Below, piece after piece: positions 1 through 8,368 of a DNA stretch of 64,000 nucleotides. The first letter of the stretch is position 1. Each line of letters starts with the position of its first letter. Origin of the DNA: JABJOE01 sp964344145 (lineage in GTDB: Bacteria > Patescibacteriota > Patescibacteriia > UBA9934); contig CAYFME010000005.1 in assembly GCA_964344145.1 (NCBI GenBank), positions 10,760 through 74,759 on the forward strand, written 5' to 3'. The notes beneath the pieces are model-generated. The model saw nothing but the letters and a program-made list of their open reading frames with translations, made no database searches and was not told the origin of the DNA. Made by a program: the position numbers and the translations under genes.

Positions 1-910
1 GCCACAGCTGTGCATGTTCTTGCGTTCCAAAGTCGAAGCCGAAGAATCCGCTGGCGAGCAACGCGCTGGAGAGACCAAAGCGCACGCGTTGATAGTTTGA
101 CTTGTTGCCAGTATTGTCTGTGTCGCTGTTGATCAAGATAACCGGATCGTACGCAACGTTTTCTTCCAGCGCGAGATAGTTTGTGATATTCGTCTGCCAG
201 CTTCCATCACCTTCCCATGGAGTGGGGAAGGACTCAAACATACGACCGTTCACGTACGGTGCATGCTGAAGATCAGAACTTCCGTTTGAAATGATGATTT
301 TGTCTGAGCCAACACGCGAGCGCGTGTCAGCAAATAGCTGCGTGTAGGCATCAACCCAGGCATCGTCAATGTCGTTCGCACCGCTGGCGAGTTGTAGATC
401 GCCGACCCAGCTGATCGAATCGTTTACTTCATCGTAAAAGACGCCATCCCAGTAATCGTCGTGCAAGATTTCTTCTGCCACAAACTCGGCAAGGTAGCCG
501 TTCCACCCCGACGTCAAATCGAGCGCCTGCGTTCCCGGCCAAATCGATACATCATCACCGTCATCCGTTTGCAACCAATATGATGATTGGATGCCGTCGT
601 AGAGATCTTCATGAAGCGCATCGCTCCAAATCGTGTTCCAGCTCACGCTTGGAACATAAGCGAGCAGAATGATATCCGGATTTATCTCGCGAATCGTGTC
701 GGAAAAATCATCGTTCCACACCTGCGCTTCGGCAGGAATGACAAGCAGATCGTAAAGGGCGAGCGTCTCGAGGGTATCTTGGTCCTCCAAATGCGTTCCT
801 GAAAGCAGAAAATAGTTCGCCGTCTTCACCGCGTTTTCCTGCGCCGTTGTTGCAACTGCCCCTGTCAGCAGCACCAATGCACAAAGACTATAGGCGAGCC
901 ATCTCTTCAC
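1..910 (-). CDS. Exported glycoside-hydrolase-like protein (GHL15 type), C-terminus cut by window edge
   Basis: Reading the minus strand from a GTG at 910 gives an open frame of at least 303 codons running off the left edge. It opens with a signal peptide (KRWLAYSLCALVLLTGAVA). The body (LALYDLLVIPAE, INPDIILLAYVPS, WDGVFYDEVNDS, SNGSSDLQHAPYVNGRMFE) has the pattern of the putative glycoside hydrolase family 15-like TIM barrels (PF14885), where acidic residues of a DGVFYDE-type motif are the likely catalytic ones. The start lies 5 bases after the stop of the HTH gene at 916-1212, so the two are probably co-transcribed. GTG is chosen because it directly precedes the hydrophobic leader; no strong Shine-Dalgarno is visible. 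The substrate is unknown; a surface or extracellular polysaccharide is an inference. Confidence 0.75.
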   Translation of the reverse strand, partial: MKRWLAYSLCALVLLTGAVATTAQENAVKTANYFLLSGTHLEDQDTLETLALYDLLVIPAEAQVWNDDFSDTIREINPDIILLAYVPSVSWNTIWSDALHEDLYDGIQSSYWLQTDDGDDVSIWPGTQALDLTSGWNGYLAEFVAEEILHDDYWDGVFYDEVNDSISWVGDLQLASGANDIDDAWVDAYTQLFADTRSRVGSDKIIISNGSSDLQHAPYVNGRMFESFPTPWEGDGSWQTNITNYLALEENVAYDPVILINSDTDNTGNKSNYQRVRFGLSSALLASGFFGFDFGTQEHAQLW

Positions 911-915
911 AGGCG

Positions 916-1212
916 TTATTGCTTGCGTTCATCCTCGCTAGCGAGGCGTCCTGGGTTAGGGGAGTAGAGCGTGTTTTTAATGCGCCACCGCTCAACAAAC
1001 TGGCCAATGCCAGCGCGGTCGCGCTTGTTGCGCACCGTGGTACTCGACTGAGACCATTTAAGAAGTGATTCAAAGTCGATTTTGTAGCGACCTTGGACCA
1101 CAATGTAGCTAATGTCGCCCTTGGCAATGGCCCGACGAATCGTTCGGGTCGATACGCCAAAGAGGCGGGCGGCTTCCGATACGGATAGCCTAACTGGGGG
1201 TGTAATGCTCAT
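916..1212 (-). CDS. Small helix-turn-helix DNA-binding protein (excisionase/HTH_17 type)
   Basis: 98 residues. Residues 8-55 (LSVSEAARLFGVSTRTIRR, then AIAKGDISYIVVQGRYKIDF) match the excisionase/MerR-like HTH_17 pattern: an SEAA-x-L-x-GVS helix pair followed by a small wing. The remaining 40 residues are basic and unassigned. It is the first gene of a likely two-gene unit with the glycoside-hydrolase-like gene. A perfect 20-bp palindrome at 1228-1247, just upstream of its ATG, is a plausible operator, so autoregulation and control of the hydrolase is the simplest inference. No integrase or phage gene lies nearby, which argues against a role as a true excisionase. Confidence 0.75.
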   Translation of the reverse strand: MSITPPVRLSVSEAARLFGVSTRTIRRAIAKGDISYIVVQGRYKIDFESLLKWSQSSTTVRNKRDRAGIGQFVERWRIKNTLYSPNPGRLASEDERKQ

Positions 1213-1227
1213 AAAAGAGTAACTAAA

Positions 1228-1247
1228 TGTCTACTCTAGAGTAGACA
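1228..1247. promoter_or_regulatory. Perfect 20-bp palindrome, candidate operator
   Basis: TGTCTACTCTAGAGTAGACA is its own reverse complement. It lies 16 bases upstream of the ATG of the HTH gene (1212, minus strand), where a repressor would block the promoter. Confidence 0.6.
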
Positions 1248-1271
1248 AACAGGAGTTGATTGTCAAGTTTT

Positions 1272-1431
1272 GAGACCACCGCGGCGTAGATCTTTGAGAT
1301 TATTTTGCTAGAATTTTGGCGAGCCTAAGCGAAAAAATTGAGCAATAGCAAAAGCTATTTCGAAATTTTTTCGCAACGGCGCAGACGAATTCTAGCAAAA
1401 TAGGCCAAAGTAGATACGCCGCGGTGGTCTC
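1272..1431. repeat. 160-bp nested inverted-repeat element
   Basis: The region folds into one long hairpin made of nested perfect arms. Outer arms are 1272-1288 and 1415-1431 (17 bp, GAGACCACCGCGGCGTA). Middle arms are TATTTTGCTAGAATT at about 1300-1314 and its complement near 1389-1403 (15 bp). Inner arms are GCGAAAAAATT and AATTTTTTCGC (11 bp). The tip is AATAGC-aaaa-GCTATT. It fills the space between the minus-strand HTH gene and the plus-strand sigma gene. It could be a non-autonomous mobile palindrome, a structured RNA or a bidirectional terminator. Confidence 0.7.
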
Positions 1432-1506
1432 CACTTGCCAAAATGGCCAATCTTTGCTATGTTTTGCCTTCACTGTAATGATTTAGTGATTTTCCCGACA
1501 TATTAA

Positions 1507-2052
1507 ATGAGCATGCGACACCGTCATAAATTCCTGCTTTTTCGCGTCTATCGGTTTCGCGACACACAAGCGTACGGAGAGTTGTACGACGTGTATGTTG
1601 CACGCATTCGACGATTCGTTTCCTTTCGTGTGGGGAGTCCGCATGACGCTGAAGAGCTGACCGCGGAAGTGTTCCTACGAGGATGGGAATACGCAACGTC
1701 GAGCATGATCGAAAAGCCCAGCGCGCTGTTCTACCGTATCGCTCGAAATGTGGTCGCCGATCATTATCGAGAGCGAGAGAAGATGGGGGAGACCGCGAGC
1801 ATGCAAGAAGCGCATGAAGTGCCAGATTCCACACCCATTGCCTCCGAACAAATGGAAATGGCGGAGGATCAAGCGCAGCTACTGCGAGCGCTCAAGTCCC
1901 TTAAAGAGGAATATCGCGATGCGCTCATGATGCGCTACATGGATGAGATGAGTGTAAAGGAGATCGCACAAGCTTTAGAGAAAACCCCAAACAACGTTCG
2001 TGTGCTCTTGCACCGCGCTAAAAAGGCCCTCGAGAGCGTTGTCCAAAAATAG
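1507..2052 (+). CDS. ECF-type RNA polymerase sigma factor
   Basis: 181 residues, the usual size of an ECF sigma. Region 2 spans about residues 14-75 (AYGELYDVYVARIRRFVSF, DAEELTAEVFLRGWEY, FYRIARNVVADHYR). Region 4 spans about 118-178 (LKSLKEEYRDALMMRYMDE, then the helix-turn-helix MSVKEIAQALEKTPNNVRV ending in LHRAKKAL). The DUF5667 membrane protein starts 13 bases downstream, a typical sigma/anti-sigma pair. No Shine-Dalgarno is visible before either ATG (1507 or 1513), so the exact start is uncertain. The S-layer-like gene two positions downstream is an obvious candidate target, but I found no clear ECF promoter there. Confidence 0.9.
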   Translation: MSMRHRHKFLLFRVYRFRDTQAYGELYDVYVARIRRFVSFRVGSPHDAEELTAEVFLRGWEYATSSMIEKPSALFYRIARNVVADHYREREKMGETASMQEAHEVPDSTPIASEQMEMAEDQAQLLRALKSLKEEYRDALMMRYMDEMSVKEIAQALEKTPNNVRVLLHRAKKALESVVQK

Positions 2053-2065
2053 ATCCAATAGAAGA

Positions 2066-3202
2066 ATGTCCAACCTAACAAAACAACTCAAGGCTCTGAA
2101 AGACCACCCACAAGCGGGGTGGGCGAGCACGTCTGCGAACGATCGCGGGCGCGAGGTGTTGATGCAGGCGATTGGAAACCACGGCGCGACCGATGTGGTC
2201 GCTCAGGATGGGGTTGCTTCCTACTTTAGTTGGAATGCGATTCAAGTTATGACGCGCCCAGTGACAGCTGGGGCGCTTGTTTTTGTCCTGCTGTTTGGTG
2301 GATGGATGACAACGGTTCAGGCCGCATCTTCAAGTTTGCCTGGTGACACATTGTACGGACTGAAGTTGGTAACGGAGCGTGCACAGTTGGCTATTTCTTC
2401 TGCTGAGCGTCGCGCCGTCTTGCATACCGAGTTTGCACAACGTCGCTTGAATGAGGCGACCGTGCTGCAGTCTCTTGGTGAGAGCGAGCTCGTGCCGGAG
2501 GCCATGGAAGCATTCCGCGAGCAGTTGCATGAAGCGCAGGAAGGTCTGCAACAGCTCAAGGACGAAGGGAATACCGACACCATTGCGATCGCTAGTGCCA
2601 TTGATCAGAAGGTTGATGATCTTAGTGATAGTCTGACGACGTTTGAGAATGCTCAGGAAACGGTTGGTGAGGTTGACGAGTCCAAGCAAGTTGCTCGTGA
2701 GGTGTCGGATTCTGCGGTTGAGACGATTGTTGATGCACACGAGACCGAGGAGACCGAAGAGTCTAAGTGGGCATTGGAGCAGTCATTCCGCAGTGAGTAT
2801 GCGGCATTGGTTTCACGCCAGAGCTTTGACGCCGGACGTATTGCCGTGATTGAGCAGGTGCTGGCGAATGTGGATGATCCAGCAGTACTGTTGCAGGGCA
2901 TTGATTTGAGCAGCCTGCACTATGAAGTGGAAGCGTCGACCGACTCTGTTGCGCGTGCGATGGACTTGGCGGCGGCAGGTGGCTATCGCGGAGCGTTCGA
3001 GATTCTAGGTGAAGCGGACGAGATTCTGTTGGCACTTGAGGCACAGTTGGCGCAGATTGAGTTCGCCATCATGAATGGTATAGATGCCAGCGGATCGCAA
3101 GCGGATACTAGCGGAGATGAGCCCGAAGCTCAGCAGGTCGAGGTCGAGGTGGGTACGGACGGAGACTCTGTTATAAAGCTGAAAGAAGATTCGATCGAGT
3201 GA
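2066..3202 (+). CDS. DUF5667-domain membrane protein, probable anti-sigma factor
   Basis: 378 residues from the ATG at 2066, 13 bases after the sigma gene stop. An upstream in-frame ATG at 2000 would overlap the sigma gene and adds a sequence unlike the rest. Residues 1-60 are cytoplasmic and could bind the sigma factor. One membrane span lies at about 66-86. DUF5667 begins directly after it (SSLPGDTLYGLKLVTERAQL, then AERRAVLHTEFAQRRLNEA). The remainder is long, acidic and helical, probably coiled coil outside the membrane. The tail (GIDASGSQADTSGDEPEA) is low complexity. The pairing with an ECF sigma suggests surface-stress sensing; this is inferred from context. Confidence 0.8.
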   Translation: MSNLTKQLKALKDHPQAGWASTSANDRGREVLMQAIGNHGATDVVAQDGVASYFSWNAIQVMTRPVTAGALVFVLLFGGWMTTVQAASSSLPGDTLYGLKLVTERAQLAISSAERRAVLHTEFAQRRLNEATVLQSLGESELVPEAMEAFREQLHEAQEGLQQLKDEGNTDTIAIASAIDQKVDDLSDSLTTFENAQETVGEVDESKQVAREVSDSAVETIVDAHETEETEESKWALEQSFRSEYAALVSRQSFDAGRIAVIEQVLANVDDPAVLLQGIDLSSLHYEVEASTDSVARAMDLAAAGGYRGAFEILGEADEILLALEAQLAQIEFAIMNGIDASGSQADTSGDEPEAQQVEVEVGTDGDSVIKLKEDSIE

Positions 3203-3440
3203 AACTTCCCCTAAGATGCGTCTTTGCCTGGACTGATCAATTTGGTCGGTCAGGGCAGAAACGTATCAACGTTTCTGCATTCAAAATTCGTGCGTGATTG
3301 GCGTAAACGTCCTGGTTAATTCAACCAATGATTAATTCATGACGTTTTGATCAGTCACACACCGTGGAACAGAGTTTAAAGGTCGAGACCGCATGGTCAC
3401 TCTGCCCACCTACTCATATTAGAGAAAGGATCAGATAGTT
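3203..3440 (+). promoter_or_regulatory. Structured leader/intergenic region upstream of the S-layer-like gene
   Basis: This 238-bp stretch has no gene. It contains a perfect 9-bp hairpin at 3256-3277 (CAGAAACGT-atca-ACGTTTCTG) without a T-run. It also holds an inverted repeat AAACGTC/GACGTTT at 3305-3347 that encloses smaller palindromes, and a good Shine-Dalgarno (AGAAAGGA) before the ATG at 3441. A long folded 5' leader would fit a very highly expressed surface protein. I could not place a promoter with confidence. Confidence 0.5.
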
Positions 3441-6400
3441 ATGGACAATACGTTCGTAGTTCGCCGACGTGTCTTTGCCATCGTTACGACGGTTGCAATG
3501 ATCTTGGGAACTTTGAGTGCTGCTATCGTCCCTGCTACGGCTTCCGCCGCTTCCGGTGGAGACCTGATCATGGGTGAGTCGCTCTCAACGTTGTACTACT
3601 ATGGTTACGACGGTTCCCGATACACGTTCCCGAACGAAAAAACATTCATGACGTGGCGTGCAGACTTCGATGATGTTGAAACGATCTCTGACTCAGAGCT
3701 CGCTGACATCTCGCTTGCAGGTAACGTTGTGTACCGTCCTGGATCTTACTGGATTAAGATCACCAGTGACGCAAAAACATACGCTGTTTCAACCGACGGC
3801 ATGATCCACTGGATCGAGTCCGAGGATGTAGCAGTTGACTATGCTGGAGACGACTGGAACGAAGGAATTCACGACGTTCCTGATGTCTTCTTCGTTGACT
3901 ACTCCGCTGGAGCTTCTCTTGAGTCCGCAACCGCGTACGACGGATTGGCTTACATGGATGGCAGCGACTACTACCTCTCATGGGGTGGTGAAAAGCGCAT
4001 GATGAATGAAATGGACGACAACTACTACTGGGACTGGATGTTCCTCGACGGTGAGGGCATCGATGACAGCAGCTTGTCCGACGGATCAGACATCGACGCA
4101 GCAGAGTGTGCTCTTTACGACATCGCACAGACAGGCGACTGTTCTGACGATAGCGATGACGACTCAGACAGCTCCGGAGACCTCGAGGTTTCTGTTGCAT
4201 CTGATACACCAGCAGCAATGTCGATTCCTAACTCGGCAGCTCGTGTAGCGGTTGCATCCTTCGACTTCGAAGCAGGTTCTGAGGACGCAGAGCTCAACTC
4301 ACTTACCGTTACGCTCGGTGGTCTTGCTACCACGGGTGCGATCAACACGGACGGTGTTTACCTTTACGAAGGTGAGAGCCGTTTGACCGAGGGTCGCACG
4401 GTTAACTCTTCCACACGTCAGGCTACGTTCTCCGCTTTGAACATTGCTGTTGAAGCTGGGGAAACCGTAACCCTTTCCGTGGTTGTTGACATGAGCACAA
4501 CGGTTAACGACGGAAGCTTCTACTTCTACCTCTCTGAGGAAGGAGACGTTGATGCCGACGGTGACGTTGATGGTGACTTCCCACTTGATGGTGAGACCCA
4601 CAGCATCACGGACATCGATGTTGGATCCGTTACATTGACGAAGACCGGTTCGATTGCAAACCCTACCTTGGGTGAGGACGACGCCATTGTTGGTAAGTTC
4701 CAAGTCCAGGTTGGTTCAGGTGAGGACATCTCTATTGAGACCATCACCCTGAAGGTCGACCAGGCTTCTGATCACGACGACTTCAAGCTCTGGCAGGGAT
4801 CTGACCAGATTGGAACCGGTGAGTACATCGGTAACAAGCTCGTTCTCTTCACGCTTGATGAAGCTTACGAGATTGAAAAGTCAAAGAACGTGAACTTCTC
4901 CGTCTCAATGGACGTTGGAGGTCAGGCAAACGACGCAGTCGACGTCTACCTCAACTCCGATGCAGACTTCAACGCTACTGGTGACGACTACGGATTCAAC
5001 GTAACCGTTACCCGTTCAGCCTACGATGGTGGTAGCGCAAGTGGTACGGAAGCTTCCGGATCATGTAGCGCAACCACGGATGACTGTTCCTACTCGACCA
5101 TTCAGGGTGGTGACATCACGTTCTCATTCGGCGGTCCATCCGCTTCTGACGTGAAGGACGGTGCGGAGGATTACTCCTTCCTCGACTTCTCAGTCACATC
5201 TGCTGACTGGGCAGAAGTTGATTCCATGGCGATTATCGTTGACGGAACTGACGCTGACTCAGGTGGAGACTCAGGTCTTGATGACTTGATCCTCACCGAC
5301 ATCAAGCTCGTCATGTCTGACGACGCATCCCTCGTTGCAGGACCACAGGAGCTCAGCTCTTCAGGATCTGCAACACAGCAGACCATCACCTTCTCAGACA
5401 ACTGGGTTCTTGAGGCAGGTGAGACGTATGACATGTCTGTGACGGCTGACGTTGACAGCACGGTTGCTGAAAACAACGACACCATCACCATGACACTCGA
5501 CGTCAGTGGTTTGACCATTGAGGATGCAAACAACGATGCAATCGCTTCTGCGGACATCGTTCCATCAGCTGACATGGCTGGTTACGCTCACACGGTCGCA
5601 TCGGCATCTCTTACCGTTACATTGGCATCTACCCCAACGGGTGATACTACTGTTGTTCGCGGTATGGATGATATCGACGTTGTTGGCTTCAACTTCGAGG
5701 CTGGTGACGGTAGCGACATCGAGATTACCGACCTGACAGTTGAGGTATGGGTTGACGAAGATTCCGGTGGAACCTTCGCAATCGGAACTGAGGGTTCAAC
5801 GAACTCCACAGACCGAATCAGCTCATGTTCTCTCTACGACACCGACGACACATTGATCGCTGGACCAGAATCTGTTTCAAGTGCTGCCGCAGGTACGCTC
5901 TTGTTCCAGAACTTCTCCTGGTGGATCGACGCTGGAGCAATCGAGAAGGTATTCGTTCGCTGTAACCTAGCCAACGTGGCTCCAGGAACAGACGACGAGT
6001 TCGCCTTCGAGATTGACGGTGCCGGTGCTGCTGACAGCGCTGACATCACAGCTCTGGATGATGAAGGAACAAGCTTGGCTTCTGGTGACATCACGGCTGC
6101 GTCTATCAACGCATCTGAGGGCACCAAGATCTCTGTCACGGCTAACGGATCACTGACCGTTGCTGTTGACTCAGGTACGCCAAGTGCTGACTTCGTCATG
6201 ACCGGTAGCTCCGACAACCACGTCACCACGCTTGAGTGGACCGCTACAAACGAAGACTTCGAAATCACCACGTTGACCGTTGCTGAGCAACAGGCGAAGC
6301 AGGACGACGCTGATGATGACGACAGTGCAACTGATGAGGATTCCTCGTACGCAAACAACATCTCCCTGGTTACTATCGAGTTCCCAATGGAAGATGGTAC

Positions 6401-7592
6401 GACCGGAACCGCAACGACTTCAATGTCTTCAAACGAAGCGAAGTTCAGCTTGAGTAGTGGAAGCGGAATCTACGTTGAATCCGGTGAGAGCGCAGACGTT
6501 CTGGTGTACGTTGACGTCCCAGAGACCAGCCGAAACACTGGTGGTTCTGCAACCTCCAACGAAAAGATCATGCTTGACACCTTCTCTGACACGACCAACG
6601 ACGATAACTTCAAGGCGATCGGTCAGGGATCTGGTACGACATTGGATGATGACGACCTCACGTTGACATCAACCGATCCAGCTACCTTCGTCGTGCGTGA
6701 GACTCAGCCAACGGTAACCTTGGACGACGATTCCCCAAGTGGAACCGGTAAGGTCCCTGGTGACCAGGAAGTATTCCGCTTCACGGTGGCGGCATCCTCT
6801 AACGAGGACGTTGTCATCAACGAGCTGGTCTGGAAGATCGCAAGCACTGATAACGGTTCATCGAACTGGAACCAGTGTGACACCGATAACTCTGGAGCAA
6901 ACGCTCGAACAACCAGCTCTACAGACGTTGATACAACTGACTTTGACTTCTACAACTTGTCAAAGGACGGAACATCAACAGCCCTTGATGTCAACACAGA
7001 CTGGTTGATCTTGAAGGCAACAGGTGCCGTTTGTGACGCAACAGCGGCAGACGTAGGATTCGTCGCGCTTGCATTGGCAACGGCAGAAGTCGTGCCTGCA
7101 GGATCGAGTTACACGTACGCTCTGTACATGGACACGACTCCAGCATCTGCAACGAACGATGACAGCCTTCAGCTCACATTGACGAACGATCCGTTGGATG
7201 GTGCTACATGGCAGTCCTCAAGTGACTCTAACGAGAATGACTTGACGTCAATCGACACAACTCTGTCCGTTTCATCCGGAACCGGATACACGGCTGGAGA
7301 CATCATCTGTCTCGACCTCACAGACGATGGATGTGACAACGCATCCGTCGGAGAGGATGAGAAGGCTCTTGTTACAGGTGTCAGCACCAACGATCTGACG
7401 ATCGTTCGTGGATACCTCGGAACCGAGCCAGACGAAGGTAACGCCTTCGACTCAGGTGACGACGTCGACCGTCTCCCAGGTGCATTCGTCTGGGAAGATG
7501 ACGGAAACAGCTCATCTGCAACAGCAGGTGAAGACTGGAGCGCATACTTGGTTGATGACCTACCATTGACCGGTGGCTCACTGCAGTTCTAG
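3441..7592 (+). CDS. Giant S-layer-like surface protein
   Basis: 1383 residues. A signal peptide covers about residues 1-37 (RRRVFAIVTTVAMILGTLSA, then ATASA). Residues about 45-160 form a compact domain (STLYYYGYDGSRYTFPNE, KTFMTW, YWIKITSDAKTYAVSTDG, GDDWNEGIHDVPDVFF) that recurs at the C-terminus of the subtilase at 8369-10030. An Asp/Ser linker follows near 225-240, then about 1100 residues of beta-rich, Asp/Ser/Thr-rich sequence with repeated Ig-like segments (EAGETVTLSVVVDMS, EAGETYDMSVTADVDS). There is no C-terminal membrane anchor. Codon choice is strongly biased (TTC, AAC, GAC, ATC), unlike the neighbours, as in very highly expressed genes. This is most likely the main S-layer protein; the alternative is a large adhesin. 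Confidence 0.8.
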   Translation: MDNTFVVRRRVFAIVTTVAMILGTLSAAIVPATASAASGGDLIMGESLSTLYYYGYDGSRYTFPNEKTFMTWRADFDDVETISDSELADISLAGNVVYRPGSYWIKITSDAKTYAVSTDGMIHWIESEDVAVDYAGDDWNEGIHDVPDVFFVDYSAGASLESATAYDGLAYMDGSDYYLSWGGEKRMMNEMDDNYYWDWMFLDGEGIDDSSLSDGSDIDAAECALYDIAQTGDCSDDSDDDSDSSGDLEVSVASDTPAAMSIPNSAARVAVASFDFEAGSEDAELNSLTVTLGGLATTGAINTDGVYLYEGESRLTEGRTVNSSTRQATFSALNIAVEAGETVTLSVVVDMSTTVNDGSFYFYLSEEGDVDADGDVDGDFPLDGETHSITDIDVGSVTLTKTGSIANPTLGEDDAIVGKFQVQVGSGEDISIETITLKVDQASDHDDFKLWQGSDQIGTGEYIGNKLVLFTLDEAYEIEKSKNVNFSVSMDVGGQANDAVDVYLNSDADFNATGDDYGFNVTVTRSAYDGGSASGTEASGSCSATTDDCSYSTIQGGDITFSFGGPSASDVKDGAEDYSFLDFSVTSADWAEVDSMAIIVDGTDADSGGDSGLDDLILTDIKLVMSDDASLVAGPQELSSSGSATQQTITFSDNWVLEAGETYDMSVTADVDSTVAENNDTITMTLDVSGLTIEDANNDAIASADIVPSADMAGYAHTVASASLTVTLASTPTGDTTVVRGMDDIDVVGFNFEAGDGSDIEITDLTVEVWVDEDSGGTFAIGTEGSTNSTDRISSCSLYDTDDTLIAGPESVSSAAAGTLLFQNFSWWIDAGAIEKVFVRCNLANVAPGTDDEFAFEIDGAGAADSADITALDDEGTSLASGDITAASINASEGTKISVTANGSLTVAVDSGTPSADFVMTGSSDNHVTTLEWTATNEDFEITTLTVAEQQAKQDDADDDDSATDEDSSYANNISLVTIEFPMEDGTTGTATTSMSSNEAKFSLSSGSGIYVESGESADVLVYVDVPETSRNTGGSATSNEKIMLDTFSDTTNDDNFKAIGQGSGTTLDDDDLTLTSTDPATFVVRETQPTVTLDDDSPSGTGKVPGDQEVFRFTVAASSNEDVVINELVWKIASTDNGSSNWNQCDTDNSGANARTTSSTDVDTTDFDFYNLSKDGTSTALDVNTDWLILKATGAVCDATAADVGFVALALATAEVVPAGSSYTYALYMDTTPASATNDDSLQLTLTNDPLDGATWQSSSDSNENDLTSIDTTLSVSSGTGYTAGDIICLDLTDDGCDNASVGEDEKALVTGVSTNDLTIVRGYLGTEPDEGNAFDSGDDVDRLPGAFVWEDDGNSSSATAGEDWSAYLVDDLPLTGGSLQF

Positions 7593-7614
7593 TTCTAGAA
7601 TCGCAGTTTTCCAA

Positions 7615-7645
7615 GAAACACCGACCCCTTGCGGGTCGGTGTTTC
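7615..7645 (+). terminator. Strong intrinsic terminator after the S-layer-like gene
   Basis: Perfect 13-bp stem GAAACACCGACCC / GGGTCGGTGTTTC with a 5-base loop, 23 bases after the stop codon. The run of Ts is short. Confidence 0.85.
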
Positions 7646-7666
7646 GTCTGCTAAACTTCTCCCACT

Positions 7667-8341
7667 ATGAAACGCAAAAATATCCTCTTTATTCTCGCTA
7701 TCATTGTTCTGGCAGTCGTGTTCGGATCGCAATGGCAGAACAACAATTCCTCTCAGGAACTGGTCATGCAGATGGAGGTCGACATTGATGATCAGCTGCG
7801 TGATTTTTTGGAGCGCCAGCTTAGTGTTTATCAAGCAGCATTGGCTGCATATGAGTCTGTTGGGGGGCAGCCAGACCTCAGTCTGTATACACTGACGGCG
7901 TTTAACGCAAAGCACCTGGGTGATCTTGCACTGGCAAAGGAAATTTACGAGCAATATTTCGAAGTACACACAACAAACTACGCCGCTTATGACAGTTATG
8001 GAAGCGTCCTGCGACGTATGGGTGACCTGGAAGGTGCGGAAGACGCTTATCGAAAAGCGATCTCGCTAAATAACGACACCGAGGACTATTACATGGACCT
8101 TGTTCGTGTTTTGGAGGAAATGGGACGTGATGCTGAGGTTGAGGATGTCTACAAGGATGCTATTAAGGAAGTCGGCCAAACGCGCTCACTGCTCGTGGGG
8201 CTGGCAGAGTGGTATGCCGACCACGGGTATTGCGAGGATGCCATTAGCCATTACGAAGTTGCGCTACAGCTAGCAGAGGACGAGGGTATCGCCGAGGCGA
8301 TTGAGGAAGATATTGCAGAGGTGGAAGAATCCTGCGAATAG
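7667..8341 (+). CDS. Membrane-anchored TPR protein
   Basis: 224 residues. An uncleaved N-terminal span (KNILFILAIIVLAVVFGSQW) is followed by about four tetratricopeptide repeats, for example LGDLALAKEIYEQYFEVHTT, MGDLEGAEDAYRKAISLNND and YCEDAISHYEVALQLAED. The domain would sit outside the membrane as a protein-protein scaffold. It has its own extended -10 box (TGC-TAAACT, 7652-7657) 9 bases before the ATG. It lies between the S-layer-like gene and a subtilase, so a role in surface assembly is plausible but unproven. Confidence 0.75.
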   Translation: MKRKNILFILAIIVLAVVFGSQWQNNNSSQELVMQMEVDIDDQLRDFLERQLSVYQAALAAYESVGGQPDLSLYTLTAFNAKHLGDLALAKEIYEQYFEVHTTNYAAYDSYGSVLRRMGDLEGAEDAYRKAISLNNDTEDYYMDLVRVLEEMGRDAEVEDVYKDAIKEVGQTRSLLVGLAEWYADHGYCEDAISHYEVALQLAEDEGIAEAIEEDIAEVEESCE

Positions 8342-8356
8342 AGTTGGATAGTGTGC

Positions 8357-8362
8357 TAAAAT
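8357..8362 (+). promoter_or_regulatory. Extended -10 box giving a leaderless subtilase transcript
   Basis: TGTGC-TAAAAT ends 6 bases before the GTG start at 8369, so transcription would begin at or next to the start codon. Confidence 0.6.
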
Positions 8363-8368
8363 GGATCC

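Noticed and set aside
1272..1431. Integron attC site
   Set aside because: No RYYYAAC/GTTRRRY core pair at the ends and no integrase or cassette array nearby.
3366..3380. ECF-type promoter GGAAC upstream of the S-layer-like gene
   Set aside because: The following GTC is only 11 bases away, too close for an ECF -10.
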